A stretch of DNA of 64,000 nt, taken from Lachnospiraceae bacterium UBA1818. GTDB taxonomy: Bacteria > Bacillota > Clostridia > Lachnospirales > Lachnospiraceae. The position numbers and the translations under genes were made by a program. Below, piece by piece: positions 7,384 to 16,854 of the stretch (its first letter is position 1; every line of letters starts with the position of its first letter). The stretch is taken from positions 62,001 through 126,000 of the forward strand of contig CAJFQZ010000003.1 of assembly GCA_904419285.1 (NCBI GenBank). Reading direction: 5' to 3'. The notes beneath the pieces were generated by a model, which made no database searches, was not told where the DNA came from, and saw only the letters and a list, made by a program, of their open reading frames with translations.

Positions 7384-10224
7384 TTACGCGGATAATTTGA
7401 GTTTTCGCCCATTCTTCCCGCCATGCTTTTTGATCCGCTTTTGTCTGCCTCCCTCACCTTTCTGCAGCATCCGGATCATCATCCCGCCTCCAAGGATCAG
7501 GATAAATGCTGTCAGGATCACCGCAGCCAGCGTGCAGCCCCAGCAAGAATCCCTGAGTACATATTCCGCTGCCATCCATCCCGGTTCCGGTGTATAATTC
7601 TGAAGAAATGTGGACCATACACTGGTCGTCTGTCCCTGGCTCATACTCCGTTCCACCTCTTTCACTGCCTCATAGTATGAGCCCGCGAACATGATCCCAT
7701 AGGATGCCGGAACTGCTAAGAGCAGCCATACCGCCTGCTTCGCCTTGTATACCAGAGTCATCCTGGAGAAAGACCGTCTTTCCAGTCCCATCCGCCTGAG
7801 AAGTCTGTACTCCCGTCTGATAGAAAAGCTCTGGCTCTTATTAAAATTCAGCTCCAGCACCAGATAAACCGCCAGGATCACACACCCGAAGACGCCATAT
7901 ATACTGAGATTATTCATCAGATTATTCCACTCTCTGACAATATCTTCACGGCTTGAATAGTAATCCATTCCTTCATCTGTAAACAGTTCTGCCATGCTCT
8001 TTTCCGTCGCCTCGAATGACGCCTGGCTGTTCAGCCAGACCTTCACCGTGTTCGGTGCCAGGTCTCCCGATCGTCCGTCCGCCTCGGCAAAGCGTTCTGC
8101 AAGAGCGCGGGAACCGATCACTCCGTAGGGAATATAGGCAAATGCATCCTGCATCTCTGTAGATCCATCTTCCGGTTCCTCCACGACTGCCCCGACCGTT
8201 ACAGAAGTCTTCCCATCCGACTCCCGCCCTTCGACCGTAATCTGCTGCCCCGCTATGATTCCTGTCTCCCTGACAAATCTGCGCTCTTCGCCGCTTAGAA
8301 TATTTCCATTCTCCCACATGATCTCGTACCGTCCTGTTGTCAGAATGATCTGTTCGCCGCGGTCAAACGCTTCTGCATCAAAAGCTTCTCCTTCCGCCTG
8401 AAAATTAAGCTTCTCCGCCGCATCTTCATAGTTTTCATAGAAACGGAAATATTCCATCGGTTCATCAACTCCGAGTTCTGCCGGTCCGGTTCTGTCTCGA
8501 ACGATCTCGCTGTCTTCTCTTCCGTCCCATATCAGTCTGTGAAGCTCATCACTGATCCCCGTATCCAGTCTGCTGATCCCGATCAGACTCTGCAGCTTCG
8601 CCCTGCCCTCCGCGCTGATCCCGTCATACATATCTGTAACTTTCTTTTCAGCCGGACTCTTTACCGGCTCTCCATTGAAATACGCAAGACCTTCATAGCT
8701 GAAATCCACTCTTTTTGACGCAAAAAAGTCACTTCTCGAATCACGTACCAATTGATATCGTTTCACTGAGCTGTATATCTCATTGCATGTGACGATAAGT
8801 ACCGTACACACGCTCACGGCAAACAATGTCCTCACTGCCTGGCGCAGCGGATACATCTTTCTCTGCCTCTTATAGAAGCTCTTCAGAGGGCTTCCTTTTC
8901 CGCATCTGCGAAGCCGCTTTCTCTGGTTTTCCGTGACCTCCTGTGTGTTTCTCACCAGAACCTTGTCGCTGCTCCTCAGCCACATGCCCAGTATTGTGAG
9001 CAGTAAGATGCCGAATATGACTCCAGCCTGCAGAAATGCCTCCCCGGCATGAAACTCATAGAAGAACGGCAGTCCCCTGAGCTTTGACACAGCCAGACAG
9101 GTCCCTGCTGCGGCGGGATGCGGGATGATCTGTGCGAGCAGCGCCCATGGGAATACGCCATATACGCCTTCCAGCAGGATCATTGTCCTGATCTGCGACT
9201 TTTCCGCGCCTACGGTCCTGTATTGATAATACCATTTCCTCCGTCCCGCCCCGTACGAGATAAGCAGATATCCGACCGCGAGCGCTGTGATCACGAGCAG
9301 GACCGCCTTGACCGCTGTAAACATCTCTTCCGATCCCCACACGCGGCTGCGATAGACATAACTGTTATAGGTGCATGCGCTTTTTTCATCCACGAAAGAT
9401 CCTGCAAATACCTCTGCATTGATATCTTCATACCTTCGGTCCAGCTGATAGAAATGTGTGGTATAGTCAGCGCCTCCCATTGCGTCCAGCGCCCCCTCCG
9501 TCACGATGCAGTTCGGAAGGGGATACCTTTCATCATGCGCCCAGTTGGATGCAAAGCTTTTGATCGTTCCCGTCAGCACAAAATCCTTCGTGATTCTCTC
9601 CCCCTGCAGTTCCGCGTCTTTCGCCGGGACGTCTTCTGCCGAAGCTTCTTCTGCCGCGGCGTCTCCTGCCGGAACCGCTTCTGCCAGGGTCTCTTCTTCC
9701 CCGCCGTCGCCTGCCGGCCCGCTCCCGGCTGCCTCCGGGGTTTCCGTATCCGGATAGGTCACTGTGGTCACGGTCACCGTCTGCCCCACTTCATAGCTGT
9801 ATCCCAATGCGGCAAGGGAGGGAAGATCCATGGCGATCTCACTGTCTTTTTCCGGCATACGGCCTTCGTACATGGAAATATTTCCTATATCCATCAGCGC
9901 TTCATCCAGTGTCCCTATGCTCAAATTGCTGTCTTCCCCGTCCGCATCCAATATTCCCGGTCCGGTCCTGCAGATCCCTGTTTTTGAAAAATACGGATGC
10001 TCCAGGTCCCGGAATGTCACTTCCCGGCTGCCGGGGTCCTCAACCGATGACAGGATCCACTCCCCGTAGTTCTCATAGTTCGTCACCGTCACGTACTGAT
10101 CCATCGTATTCTGGAACACACTCACTGATGTCAGGAACAGGACCGCGATAAATGTAGCGGCAGAGACATAACGCAGTTCCCGCTTTCTCCGTTTCATGCT
10201 CTTCATCACCATCTGAAAAAACAT
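7384..10224 (-). CDS. ABC transporter permease, large FtsX/MacB-type
   Basis: A 946-residue membrane subunit of an antimicrobial-peptide or lipoprotein-type ABC exporter. It starts with a helix (VSAATFIAVLFLTSVSVF) followed by a large hydrophilic domain of about 250 residues. A middle membrane block follows, then a second hydrophilic domain of about 270 residues, and finally three C-terminal helices, the duplicated FtsX layout. The first extracellular part contains a low-complexity Ala/Glu/Gly stretch (about residues 175-215). The ATG at 10224 was chosen for the preceding GGGGGC ribosome site; a frame extension to 10335 overlaps the ATPase gene and has none. It is the last gene of a regulator-kinase-ATPase-permease operon, so it is probably both cargo handler and stress sensor. 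The substrate cannot be read from sequence. Confidence 0.9.
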   Translation of the reverse strand: MFFQMVMKSMKRRKRELRYVSAATFIAVLFLTSVSVFQNTMDQYVTVTNYENYGEWILSSVEDPGSREVTFRDLEHPYFSKTGICRTGPGILDADGEDSNLSIGTLDEALMDIGNISMYEGRMPEKDSEIAMDLPSLAALGYSYEVGQTVTVTTVTYPDTETPEAAGSGPAGDGGEEETLAEAVPAGDAAAEEASAEDVPAKDAELQGERITKDFVLTGTIKSFASNWAHDERYPLPNCIVTEGALDAMGGADYTTHFYQLDRRYEDINAEVFAGSFVDEKSACTYNSYVYRSRVWGSEEMFTAVKAVLLVITALAVGYLLISYGAGRRKWYYQYRTVGAEKSQIRTMILLEGVYGVFPWALLAQIIPHPAAAGTCLAVSKLRGLPFFYEFHAGEAFLQAGVIFGILLLTILGMWLRSSDKVLVRNTQEVTENQRKRLRRCGKGSPLKSFYKRQRKMYPLRQAVRTLFAVSVCTVLIVTCNEIYSSVKRYQLVRDSRSDFFASKRVDFSYEGLAYFNGEPVKSPAEKKVTDMYDGISAEGRAKLQSLIGISRLDTGISDELHRLIWDGREDSEIVRDRTGPAELGVDEPMEYFRFYENYEDAAEKLNFQAEGEAFDAEAFDRGEQIILTTGRYEIMWENGNILSGEERRFVRETGIIAGQQITVEGRESDGKTSVTVGAVVEEPEDGSTEMQDAFAYIPYGVIGSRALAERFAEADGRSGDLAPNTVKVWLNSQASFEATEKSMAELFTDEGMDYYSSREDIVREWNNLMNNLSIYGVFGCVILAVYLVLELNFNKSQSFSIRREYRLLRRMGLERRSFSRMTLVYKAKQAVWLLLAVPASYGIMFAGSYYEAVKEVERSMSQGQTTSVWSTFLQNYTPEPGWMAAEYVLRDSCWGCTLAAVILTAFILILGGGMMIRMLQKGEGGRQKRIKKHGGKNGRKLKLSA

Positions 10225-10255
10225 ATCCACGCCCCCTTTCCGTCGGCACCCCGTC

Positions 10256-10936
10256 CTATTCCTCCGTCCGCTCCCGCACTCTTCCGTCCCTGATATACAG
10301 GATCCGGTCCGCGTAATCCGCCATCTGCCCGTCATGGGTCACCATGATGATCGTCTGCTGGTAGAGCCTTGACGCCTTGCTCATGAGCATGGCGACTTCC
10401 TCTGCGTTCTCCGCGTCCAGATTGCCTGTGGGCTCGTCCGCCAGGATGATCGCCGGGGACACGCACATCCCTCTCGCGATCGCCACTCTCTGCTGCTCGC
10501 CGCCCGACATCTCCGATGGGAACTTGTCCCTGCACTGGTAGATGCCGAGCGTATCCATCAATTCCTTAATATAGTTTTTGTTCTCCTTCCGCCCGTCCAG
10601 ATGGAACGGCATGGCGATATTCTCATATGCCGTAAACTCCGAGAACAGACTGTAATCCTGGTAGACGAATCCAATCCTCCGCCTCCGAAGCCTCGAGAGC
10701 TTCTTATCCGAAAGTCCCGAGATCTCCTTTCCCTCCAGGAACACCTGCCCCTCGTCCGGCGGCTCCAGTGTCCCGAGGATGCGCAGCAGGGTGGATTTTC
10801 CCGAACCGCTCTTCCCCACGATCGCGACGAACTCTCCCTTTTCTATCGCCATGCTGCAGGACCGCAGTGCGCGGACCTTTACCTTTTCATTGCCATACGT
10901 CTTCGAAATTCCTTTCGTCACCAGAACTGCACTCAT
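10256..10936 (-). CDS. ABC transporter ATP-binding protein, MacB/LolD type
   Basis: A 226-residue ATPase that powers the adjacent permease. Walker A is GKSGSGKST, the Q loop is VYQDYSLF, the signature is MSGGEQQRVAIARG and Walker B is IILADEPTGNLD, with the H loop in MVTHDGQMADYADR. These match the MacB/BceA/LolD family. The start at 10936 (MSAVLVTK) follows AGGAGA; a longer frame to 11029 lacks a ribosome site. It sits 31 bp upstream of the permease and downstream of its own likely promoter with OmpR-type direct repeats, so the partner two-component system probably induces it. Confidence 0.94.
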   Translation of the reverse strand: MSAVLVTKGISKTYGNEKVKVRALRSCSMAIEKGEFVAIVGKSGSGKSTLLRILGTLEPPDEGQVFLEGKEISGLSDKKLSRLRRRRIGFVYQDYSLFSEFTAYENIAMPFHLDGRKENKNYIKELMDTLGIYQCRDKFPSEMSGGEQQRVAIARGMCVSPAIILADEPTGNLDAENAEEVAMLMSKASRLYQQTIIMVTHDGQMADYADRILYIRDGRVRERTEE

Positions 10937-11060
10937 ACTCTCGACTCTCCTTTCTCCATTGACCTGATGCCCACAGCTGTACTGATCAGAAACGCGATGA
11001 CCATCAGGATACAGACACTCAAATCTCATGCCTTTCCCCGTTTTTCTTATTTACAGCCTT

Positions 11061-11097
11061 ATTATATCCTCCGAACCTTACAGGAAGGTGACAGGAA
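11061..11097 (-). promoter_or_regulatory. Probable response-regulator-dependent promoter of the ABC genes
   Basis: On the minus strand a perfect TATAAT (11066-11061) has no good -35 box. Where the -35 should be there are two direct repeats TTCCTGT, 11 bp apart (11097-11091 and 11086-11080). Tandem sites at one helical turn are typical of OmpR-family activators, so the regulator at 12427-13125 is the obvious candidate. Confidence 0.5.
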
Positions 11098-11165
11098 ACA
11101 TCATTTTATCCGGGAACAGACGATTTCCTGTTCTGAATCCTTCCATAGAAAAGACAGACCCATAG

Positions 11166-11192
11166 AAAAAGACAGGGAGGATAAGCCTGTCC
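11166..11192 (-). terminator. Terminator after the sensor kinase
   Basis: On the minus strand GACAGG, a short loop and CCTGTC are followed by TTTTTCT a few bases after the kinase stop. It separates the regulator/kinase transcript from the ABC transcript, which has its own promoter. Confidence 0.6.
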
Positions 11193-11195
11193 TGC

Positions 11196-12413
11196 TCAAA
11201 TCCGCTCTGTCTTCATGATAGAATACGCCGGAAGTATGACGGTAAACTCCGCGCCGCCTCCCTCTGCATTTCTCGCTGTAACTGAACCGAAATGCTGCTC
11301 GACAACCAGTCTTGCCAGATTCAGGCCGATCCCCACGTGCGGCGTCCCTGTTTTTTCCGGAAGATAGAACCTGTCAAATATATAGGGGAGATCCTTCTCC
11401 GAGATCCCAGTCCCGTGATCCCGGATCACGATCTTGACGCCCTCCCTGCTCCGGGTCAGCGAAACGGTGATCTTCTCTCCGCCGGGATCGTGCTCCAGAC
11501 AGTTCTTCAGGATATTTGAAAAAGCTTCCTTGAGCCACTCATAATCCCCGTAGTACTCTGCATCTCTGTCCCCTGCGACCCGGATTCTCTCCGTTCCATT
11601 CTCGAGAGAAGCGGCGCAGTCCTCCAGAAGATCCGCCATTCGGAACATCTCCCTGTGCCAGATGACCTTTCCTGCCTCCAGGCGCCCGATATCCAGAAGT
11701 CTCTTCATCAGCTTTCCGATCTCGTCCGTGTATCTCAGGCTCTGCCGCGCCAGCTCCCGCGCTTCTCCCTCCGTGCTTTCCAGGATCCGCTCCTGGGAAA
11801 TGGAGATACAGCTCAGCGGAGTCTTGATCTGATGTGCGATATTCTCTATAAAGTTCTGGGTCATGAGATTCTTTTCCTGCAGGTAATGTTCCTCCGCCTC
11901 CAGACGCTCAAACAGCTTCGCAATCTCATACTCCAGCGCCTGCTCCGATTCCTCCGGCTGTCCTTCGCTGCCGGTCTCCGGAGCCATATCGCCGCTCCGG
12001 ATCCGCCGCACCAGATCTTCCTCTCTCTCCTCTCTGAGGCGCTCCATCCGCAGGAACAGGATCAGCAGGGCTGCGCCCGCCAGGATCTCAGCACAGATCA
12101 TCCCCACACTGAAGGTATATATCCTGCTCTGTTCATAGAGATACTCTGTTCCCTTCTCTGTATATCCCATTGCAGTCAGCGCCTCCTGCCCTTTCCCTGC
12201 CGAGGCATCCCGCTCTCCCTCGAACAGCCAGTTCATCATCTGCTCCGCACTCTGCGGATCCCCCTCATACAGCTCTCCGATCATACTCTTAATGCCGCTC
12301 TCAAAGTCCTGCCTCACACTCCATGCAAAGAAACAGGTTCCGGCAGCCATGAGCAGGAGGATCACTGCAAAAGCCGCCGGGATCAGCCTTCTCATGCGTT
12401 TATACTTCTTCAT
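11196..12413 (-). CDS. Sensor histidine kinase with an extracellular sensor domain
   Basis: A 405-residue membrane kinase. Helix 1 is about residues 9-29, then an extracellular domain of some 75 residues, helix 2 about 105-125, a HAMP-like linker rich in Arg and Glu, the H box IAHQIKTPLS, N box FSNILKNCLEHD, G1 DHGTGIS and G2 GIGLNLARL. The extracellular loop makes it unlike BceS and more like general OmpR-partner sensors. The ATG at 12413 lies 14 bp after the regulator stop and is preceded by AGGGTGG. It probably phosphorylates the upstream regulator and thereby controls the ABC pair. Confidence 0.93.
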   Translation of the reverse strand: MKKYKRMRRLIPAAFAVILLLMAAGTCFFAWSVRQDFESGIKSMIGELYEGDPQSAEQMMNWLFEGERDASAGKGQEALTAMGYTEKGTEYLYEQSRIYTFSVGMICAEILAGAALLILFLRMERLREEREEDLVRRIRSGDMAPETGSEGQPEESEQALEYEIAKLFERLEAEEHYLQEKNLMTQNFIENIAHQIKTPLSCISISQERILESTEGEARELARQSLRYTDEIGKLMKRLLDIGRLEAGKVIWHREMFRMADLLEDCAASLENGTERIRVAGDRDAEYYGDYEWLKEAFSNILKNCLEHDPGGEKITVSLTRSREGVKIVIRDHGTGISEKDLPYIFDRFYLPEKTGTPHVGIGLNLARLVVEQHFGSVTARNAEGGGAEFTVILPAYSIMKTERI

Positions 12414-12426
12414 ACTGTCCACCCTT

Positions 12427-13125
12427 TTACCCCAGACACCTCTCCACCGGTTTAGCGAACCGGTAGCCGAAACCACGGATCGTCTCAATATACTCAGAGC
12501 CGATCTTCCTCCGCAGCCTGCTGATATTCACAGAGAGAGTGTTGTCCTCGATCTCCTGCCCCCAGGCGTCCCACAGCCTCTCCATCAGGCTCTCCCGCCT
12601 GACGATCCGCCCTGGATTCTCCATCAGGACGACCAGCAGCCGGTACTCGATCGAGCTTAAGCTGACTTCGCTTCCATCCTTCTGTACTGTACTGGCATGT
12701 GTGTCCACTCGGATCTGTCCACTCTTCATCACAGCGGACGGCGGATTTTCGTTTCTTCTTAAGTTTGCCTGGATCCGCGAGAGCAGTTCCGCCGTCCGGA
12801 ACGGCTTTGACACATAGTCGTCTCCTCCCAGGTCCAGTCCCTTTACCACAGATTCTTCGTCGTCGCAGGCGGTCAGGAAAATGACCGGCTTCATATTCTT
12901 CTGGCGGATCAGACGGCACAAATCGAACCCGTCCCCGTCCGGCAGCCAGATGTCCAGAAGGTACAGACTGATCCCGGTATCATTTAAAATATACTGGACT
13001 GCCTCCGCCCGGCTCGACGCCGTCTCAACCTCATAGCCGCGCTCCGTCAGCATCGCCTTGATCTGCCTCTGCAAATAGATCTCATCCTCCACGACCAGAA
13101 GCTTTCTGTTCCTTTGTTCCTCCAT
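12427..13125 (-). CDS. OmpR/PhoB-family response regulator
   Basis: A 232-residue regulator with receiver motifs VVEDE, phosphoacceptor Asp in YLLDIWLP, Thr in IFLTA and Lys in VSKPF, followed by a winged helix (SSIEYRLLVVLMENPG to IETIRGFGYRF). The ATG at 13125 has GGAGGA at good spacing; a GTG one codon earlier is possible. It is the first gene of the operon with the kinase, under a strong divergent promoter (13161-13189). Its likely targets are the direct repeats at 11080-11097. Confidence 0.95.
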   Translation of the reverse strand: MEEQRNRKLLVVEDEIYLQRQIKAMLTERGYEVETASSRAEAVQYILNDTGISLYLLDIWLPDGDGFDLCRLIRQKNMKPVIFLTACDDEESVVKGLDLGGDDYVSKPFRTAELLSRIQANLRRNENPPSAVMKSGQIRVDTHASTVQKDGSEVSLSSIEYRLLVVLMENPGRIVRRESLMERLWDAWGQEIEDNTLSVNISRLRRKIGSEYIETIRGFGYRFAKPVERCLG

Positions 13126-13160
13126 CACACTGTCCTCCGATCAGTTTCTCTCTGTCAAAC

Positions 13161-13189
13161 ATTATAACAATACCGATTTTACTGTTCAA
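13161..13189 (-). promoter_or_regulatory. Promoter of the response regulator/kinase genes
   Basis: On the minus strand TTGAAC (13189-13184), a 17-bp spacer and TATAAT (13166-13161). Its -35 region forms a perfect 9-bp inverted repeat (CTGTTCAAC/GTTGAACAG, 13182-13190 and 13212-13220) with the divergent promoter. Confidence 0.7.
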
Positions 13190-13212
13190 CCGGTTTCTCC
13201 TGCCGCAGGCAG

Positions 13213-13241
13213 TTGAACAGACAAGGCAGAATAAGTATAAT
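13213..13241 (+). promoter_or_regulatory. Promoter of the GNAT acetyltransferase
   Basis: TTGAAC, a 17-bp spacer and TATAAT about 50 bp upstream of the coding start. It is the mirror image of the divergent regulator promoter, sharing the inverted -35 sequence. Confidence 0.7.
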
Positions 13242-13289
13242 AAAAGCCGTATATTATGTAATTAAATTATAGAGATTGGAGAGCGAAAT

Positions 13290-13778
13290 ATGGAAATAAG
13301 AAAAACAAAACCTGAAGAAGCGGCGCATGTCATGCGCCTCTATGAAAATGCCCGCTCCTTTATGGCAGCTCACGGCAATCCTTCCCAGTGGGGAACCTCA
13401 TATCCCCAAGAAGATCTCATCCTCAGGGATATCAGCGCCGGGAACAGTTATGTCTGCGAAGAGCATGGAAATATAATTGCCGTTTTTTACTATAAAGAAG
13501 GCGATGATCCTACATACGCCAGGATCTTCAGCGGACAGTGGCTCAATGAACTCCCCTACGGAGCCGTCCACCGCATCACCTCAGACGGAACGGTTAAAGG
13601 AACCGCTGGCTTCTGTCTGGACTGGGCTTTCAGACAGTGCGGGAATCTTAAGATCGACACTCATAAGGATAACCATATTATGCAGCACGTTCTTGAAAAG
13701 AACGGTTTCACACGGTGTGGGATCATCTTCACGGAGGACGGAAGCGAAAGAATTGCTTTCCAGAAGGCCGGACAGTGA
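13290..13778 (+). CDS. GNAT-family N-acetyltransferase
   Basis: A 162-residue acetyltransferase with an N-terminal MEIRKTKPEEAAHVMRLYENAR (strand 1 and helix 1 of the GNAT fold), central IIAVFYYKEGDDPTY and a C-terminal KIDTHKDNHIMQHVLEKNGF. The last is the usual acetyl-CoA pocket/LEKxGF motif. GGAGAG precedes the ATG. It is divergent from the two-component operon with a mirrored promoter, so a shared stress response is possible. The acceptor substrate is unknown. Confidence 0.87.
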   Translation: MEIRKTKPEEAAHVMRLYENARSFMAAHGNPSQWGTSYPQEDLILRDISAGNSYVCEEHGNIIAVFYYKEGDDPTYARIFSGQWLNELPYGAVHRITSDGTVKGTAGFCLDWAFRQCGNLKIDTHKDNHIMQHVLEKNGFTRCGIIFTEDGSERIAFQKAGQ

Positions 13779-13931
13779 TCTGGCTGTACCGGAACGGCCA
13801 GCACAGCATCCCTTTTTTCATTGTTCATTTTTAATATCATCTTGTAGAGCAGCAATGAATACTAATAACCGGATCAGATCCGAATATGCAGCGTTCATTG
13901 GCATCGCCTCCGGACTTGAGCCCCGGTAAAT

Positions 13932-13980
13932 AAAAAGCAGGATGTGAAGTCGAAAATAGTCGCTTCACATCCTGCTTTTT
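13932..13980. terminator. Bidirectional terminator between acetyltransferase and xanthine-dehydrogenase genes
   Basis: A 13-bp perfect stem (GCAGGATGTGAAG/CTTCACATCCTGC) is flanked by A5 and T5, good for both converging genes. The rest of 13779-14084 shows nothing else recognisable. Confidence 0.88.
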
Positions 13981-14084
13981 CCGCAGTACAGCGGAGAACA
14001 CTGAAATCCGGAGATATATTATGTCAGCCAAAGCCGCCCCAAATTCCTCATCAAAATTCGCGGACAAGTCTTAAATCCGGACTT

Positions 14085-16388
14085 TTACTTTTTTTCCTGC
14101 ATCCCCCAGTAGATCTTCTCCGCCGTCATCGGCAGCTCACGGATGATCACGCCGACTGCATTCTGGATCGCATTGGAGATTGCCGGAGAAGGCGTATTGA
14201 TGACAATCTCTCCGATCGACTTGGCTCCAAAAGGACCTGTCGGCTCGTAGCTGCTCTCAAACTCAACGCGGATTGTCCCCACATCGAGGCGGCTCGGGAT
14301 CTTGTACTGCATAAAGGAATTACTGTAGTTCTTTCCCTTCTCATTGTAAACAATATCTTCATAGAGCGCCATACCGATGCCCTGGGCGATACCGCCCTCG
14401 ACCTGAACCCGCGCCAGGCTCGGGTTCACCACGGTTCCGCAGTCTACCACGGCCACATAATCGATCACTTCCGGCACACCGGTCTCCTTGTCGATCTCTA
14501 CCTCAGCCATGCCGACCATGAACGGCGGCGGGGAGGTCGGTGAGGAGAACGCCTCGCTCGCGGAGAGCGCCTCATTATTGAAACTCATCACCTTGTTTCC
14601 GATCTCTTTTCTCGTGATGGATTCCCCTGTCTTCAGGTTCGTGACCTTCTGTCCGTCAAATTCCACTTCCTCTGCGGAACATCCCAGATATTCTGCACCT
14701 CGTTCGCAGATCTTCTTTCTCAGTGTCTCGCAGGTCTTCACCACAGCCATTCCGGTCACATAGGTCGTACTGGACGCGTAGGATCCGCAGTCATAGGGGG
14801 AGACGTCCGTGTCTACCCCGTGCACAAGGATATCGCTCATGTCACAGTCCAGACACTCCGCAGCCATCTGGGTAAGGATCGTGTCACATCCCGTTCCCAT
14901 ATCCGTAGCGCCGATCATCAGGCTGTAGTATCCGTCGTCATTTACCTTGATCGCCACAGATCCGGTATCCACATGGGAGATTCCGGATCCCTGCATCGCC
15001 ATGGCGACGCCGACGCCGCGGACCTTGCCGTTCCCCATATCGCGGCAGGGGTACTTCTCATCCCAGCCGATCATCTCCTTGGCCCGCGCCATACAGCGGT
15101 CAAGCGCACAGCTCTTCGCGATCTCGCCGTAGTAGGCAGGCATAGCCATGCCTTCGCGGACCATATTCTTTTCTCTCAGGACCGTCGGGTCCATGCCGAG
15201 CGTCTGAGCCAGCTCGTTCACGGCAGACTCCACGGCAAAGATTCCCTGGGTGGCGCCGTATCCGCGGTAAGCTCCCGCTGACATCACATTTGTATATACT
15301 ACGTCGTACGTAAACCGGAACGCTTCCGGACTCCCGTACAGCGGAATGGACTTGTGTCCGGAAAGTCCCACTGTTGTCGGTCCGTGTTCGCCGAATGCAC
15401 CTGTATTTGAGAGGGTATATAGATCGATAGCACGGATTTTTCCATCCTTGTCCGCACCAACGCGTACATGCATCTCCATCTCATGCCGCGGGGAGGAGGC
15501 AGTCATAGATTCTTCCCTTGTATAGATAATCTTCGCCGGCTTTCCTGTCTTCCAGGTCACGAAAGCCGGATACACTTCTGACACAGCAGTCTGCTTCGCA
15601 CCGAAGCCTCCGCCGATGCGCGGCTTGATGACGCGTATCTTGTGCTTCGGGATATCCAGCGCATTGCCCAGGATACGACGCACATGGAACGGCACCTGCG
15701 TGGAGGAGACCACGTTCAGCCTTCCATATGCATCCATATAGGTATAAGTGCGGAAGGTCTCCATCATGGTCTGCTGGTTCGCTTTTGTGTGGTATACACG
15801 GTCGATCACATAGTCGCAGGACTTAAGGACCGCATCCACATCCCCCGCCCCGCAGACGTCGTGGGCACACAGGTTTCTCTTGTTGTCCGCGCCGACATTG
15901 CAGAGGCTTCTCCAGTTATCCTCAGGGTGCACAAGGATAGGATTATCCTTCGCCTTCCGGAAGTCCAGTACCGGTTCCAGCACCTCATACTTGATCTTCA
16001 CAAGCTTCATCGCCTTCTTAACGGCTTCCTCGGAAGTGCCCGCGACGATGGCCGCAGCATCTCCGACGAAACGCACTCTCTGATCCAGGATCAGGCGGTC
16101 ATAGGGGCTCGCCTCCGGGTAAGTCTGTCCTGCCAGAGTGAACCGCTTGTCCGGACAGTCTTTGTAGGTAAGTACACACTCAATTCCCGGCACTGCCTCC
16201 GCGCGGGAGGTATCGATCTCCTTGATCAGCGCATGGGCATGGGGACTTCTGACGATCTTCACGATCAGGCAGTCCGCCGGTGCAAGGTCGTTTGTATAGA
16301 CCGCCCTGCCCGTGACCAGTGCCTCTGCGTCAACCTTTGCCACCGGATGGTTCACCACTCTCAGATTCTCTGTTCGCTCTGTATTCAT
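14085..16388 (-). CDS. Xanthine-dehydrogenase-type molybdenum-binding subunit
   Basis: The 767-residue catalytic subunit of a molybdenum hydroxylase. Motifs seen are GGGFGAKQ (about 259-266), AYRGYGATQG (about 373-382) and the C-terminal GAKSIGE with the catalytic base Glu about residue 727. These line the molybdopterin and substrate site in the XDH family. The start at 16388 has AGGAGG upstream and overlaps the Fe-S subunit stop (ATGA). Two small subunits precede it in the order FAD, 2Fe-2S, Mo, the common layout of three-subunit bacterial enzymes. Substrate is most likely a purine (hypoxanthine/xanthine), but other heteroaromatics such as nicotinate are possible. No maturation genes are present. 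Confidence 0.92.
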   Translation of the reverse strand: MNTERTENLRVVNHPVAKVDAEALVTGRAVYTNDLAPADCLIVKIVRSPHAHALIKEIDTSRAEAVPGIECVLTYKDCPDKRFTLAGQTYPEASPYDRLILDQRVRFVGDAAAIVAGTSEEAVKKAMKLVKIKYEVLEPVLDFRKAKDNPILVHPEDNWRSLCNVGADNKRNLCAHDVCGAGDVDAVLKSCDYVIDRVYHTKANQQTMMETFRTYTYMDAYGRLNVVSSTQVPFHVRRILGNALDIPKHKIRVIKPRIGGGFGAKQTAVSEVYPAFVTWKTGKPAKIIYTREESMTASSPRHEMEMHVRVGADKDGKIRAIDLYTLSNTGAFGEHGPTTVGLSGHKSIPLYGSPEAFRFTYDVVYTNVMSAGAYRGYGATQGIFAVESAVNELAQTLGMDPTVLREKNMVREGMAMPAYYGEIAKSCALDRCMARAKEMIGWDEKYPCRDMGNGKVRGVGVAMAMQGSGISHVDTGSVAIKVNDDGYYSLMIGATDMGTGCDTILTQMAAECLDCDMSDILVHGVDTDVSPYDCGSYASSTTYVTGMAVVKTCETLRKKICERGAEYLGCSAEEVEFDGQKVTNLKTGESITRKEIGNKVMSFNNEALSASEAFSSPTSPPPFMVGMAEVEIDKETGVPEVIDYVAVVDCGTVVNPSLARVQVEGGIAQGIGMALYEDIVYNEKGKNYSNSFMQYKIPSRLDVGTIRVEFESSYEPTGPFGAKSIGEIVINTPSPAISNAIQNAVGVIIRELPMTAEKIYWGMQEKK

Positions 16389-16849
16389 ACCTGCGCCTCC
16401 TTTCTGCTGGCCAGATATTTCTCTATCGCGCGAAGCTGGCCCATATAGCCTGTACACCGGCACAGATTTCCCGCAAGGTACTCTTTGATCTCTTCAATGT
16501 CCGGGTCTTCCAGCTCTCTCATCATGGCGAGCACATTCATGATAAAGCCGGGGGAACAAAAGCCGCACTGCTCGGCACCCTCGTCCGCGAGAAACTTCCC
16601 GAACTCTGCCGCTTCCTTCTCCACACCCTCCAGAGTGGTGATCTCATGTCCGCCCACGCTCACTGCAAGGATGGAGCAGGAGAGCCGGGATTTCCCGTCG
16701 ATCCAGACTGTGCAGAGACCGCAGTTGGTCGTCTCACAGCCGCATTTCACGCTCTTGCAGCCAAGATCTCTCAACACATTCAGCAGGACCGCGTCCGGTC
16801 CTACATCCACTTTCACCTGCTTCTTATTCAAAACAAACTGTACTTCCAT
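16385..16849 (-). CDS. [2Fe-2S] subunit of xanthine-dehydrogenase-type enzyme
   Basis: A 154-residue electron-transfer subunit with two [2Fe-2S] clusters. The plant-ferredoxin-like cluster uses C38-x4-C43-x2-C46 and C58. The helical-bundle cluster uses CGFC (about residue 98) and LCRC (about residue 133). The ATG at 16849 follows GGAGGAGA; an upstream extension of the frame has no ribosome site. It passes electrons from the Mo subunit to the FAD subunit. Start and stop are tightly coupled to the neighbours (5 bp after the FAD subunit, 4-bp overlap with the Mo subunit). Confidence 0.95.
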   Translation of the reverse strand: MEVQFVLNKKQVKVDVGPDAVLLNVLRDLGCKSVKCGCETTNCGLCTVWIDGKSRLSCSILAVSVGGHEITTLEGVEKEAAEFGKFLADEGAEQCGFCSPGFIMNVLAMMRELEDPDIEEIKEYLAGNLCRCTGYMGQLRAIEKYLASRKEAQV

Positions 16850-16854
16850 CTTAT

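Noticed and set aside
9118..9987. 289-codon plus-strand frame
   Set aside because: Antisense shadow of the large ABC permease, with no protein-like features.
15642..16448. 268-codon plus-strand frame
   Set aside because: Antisense to the molybdenum-binding subunit, whose motifs are all in place.
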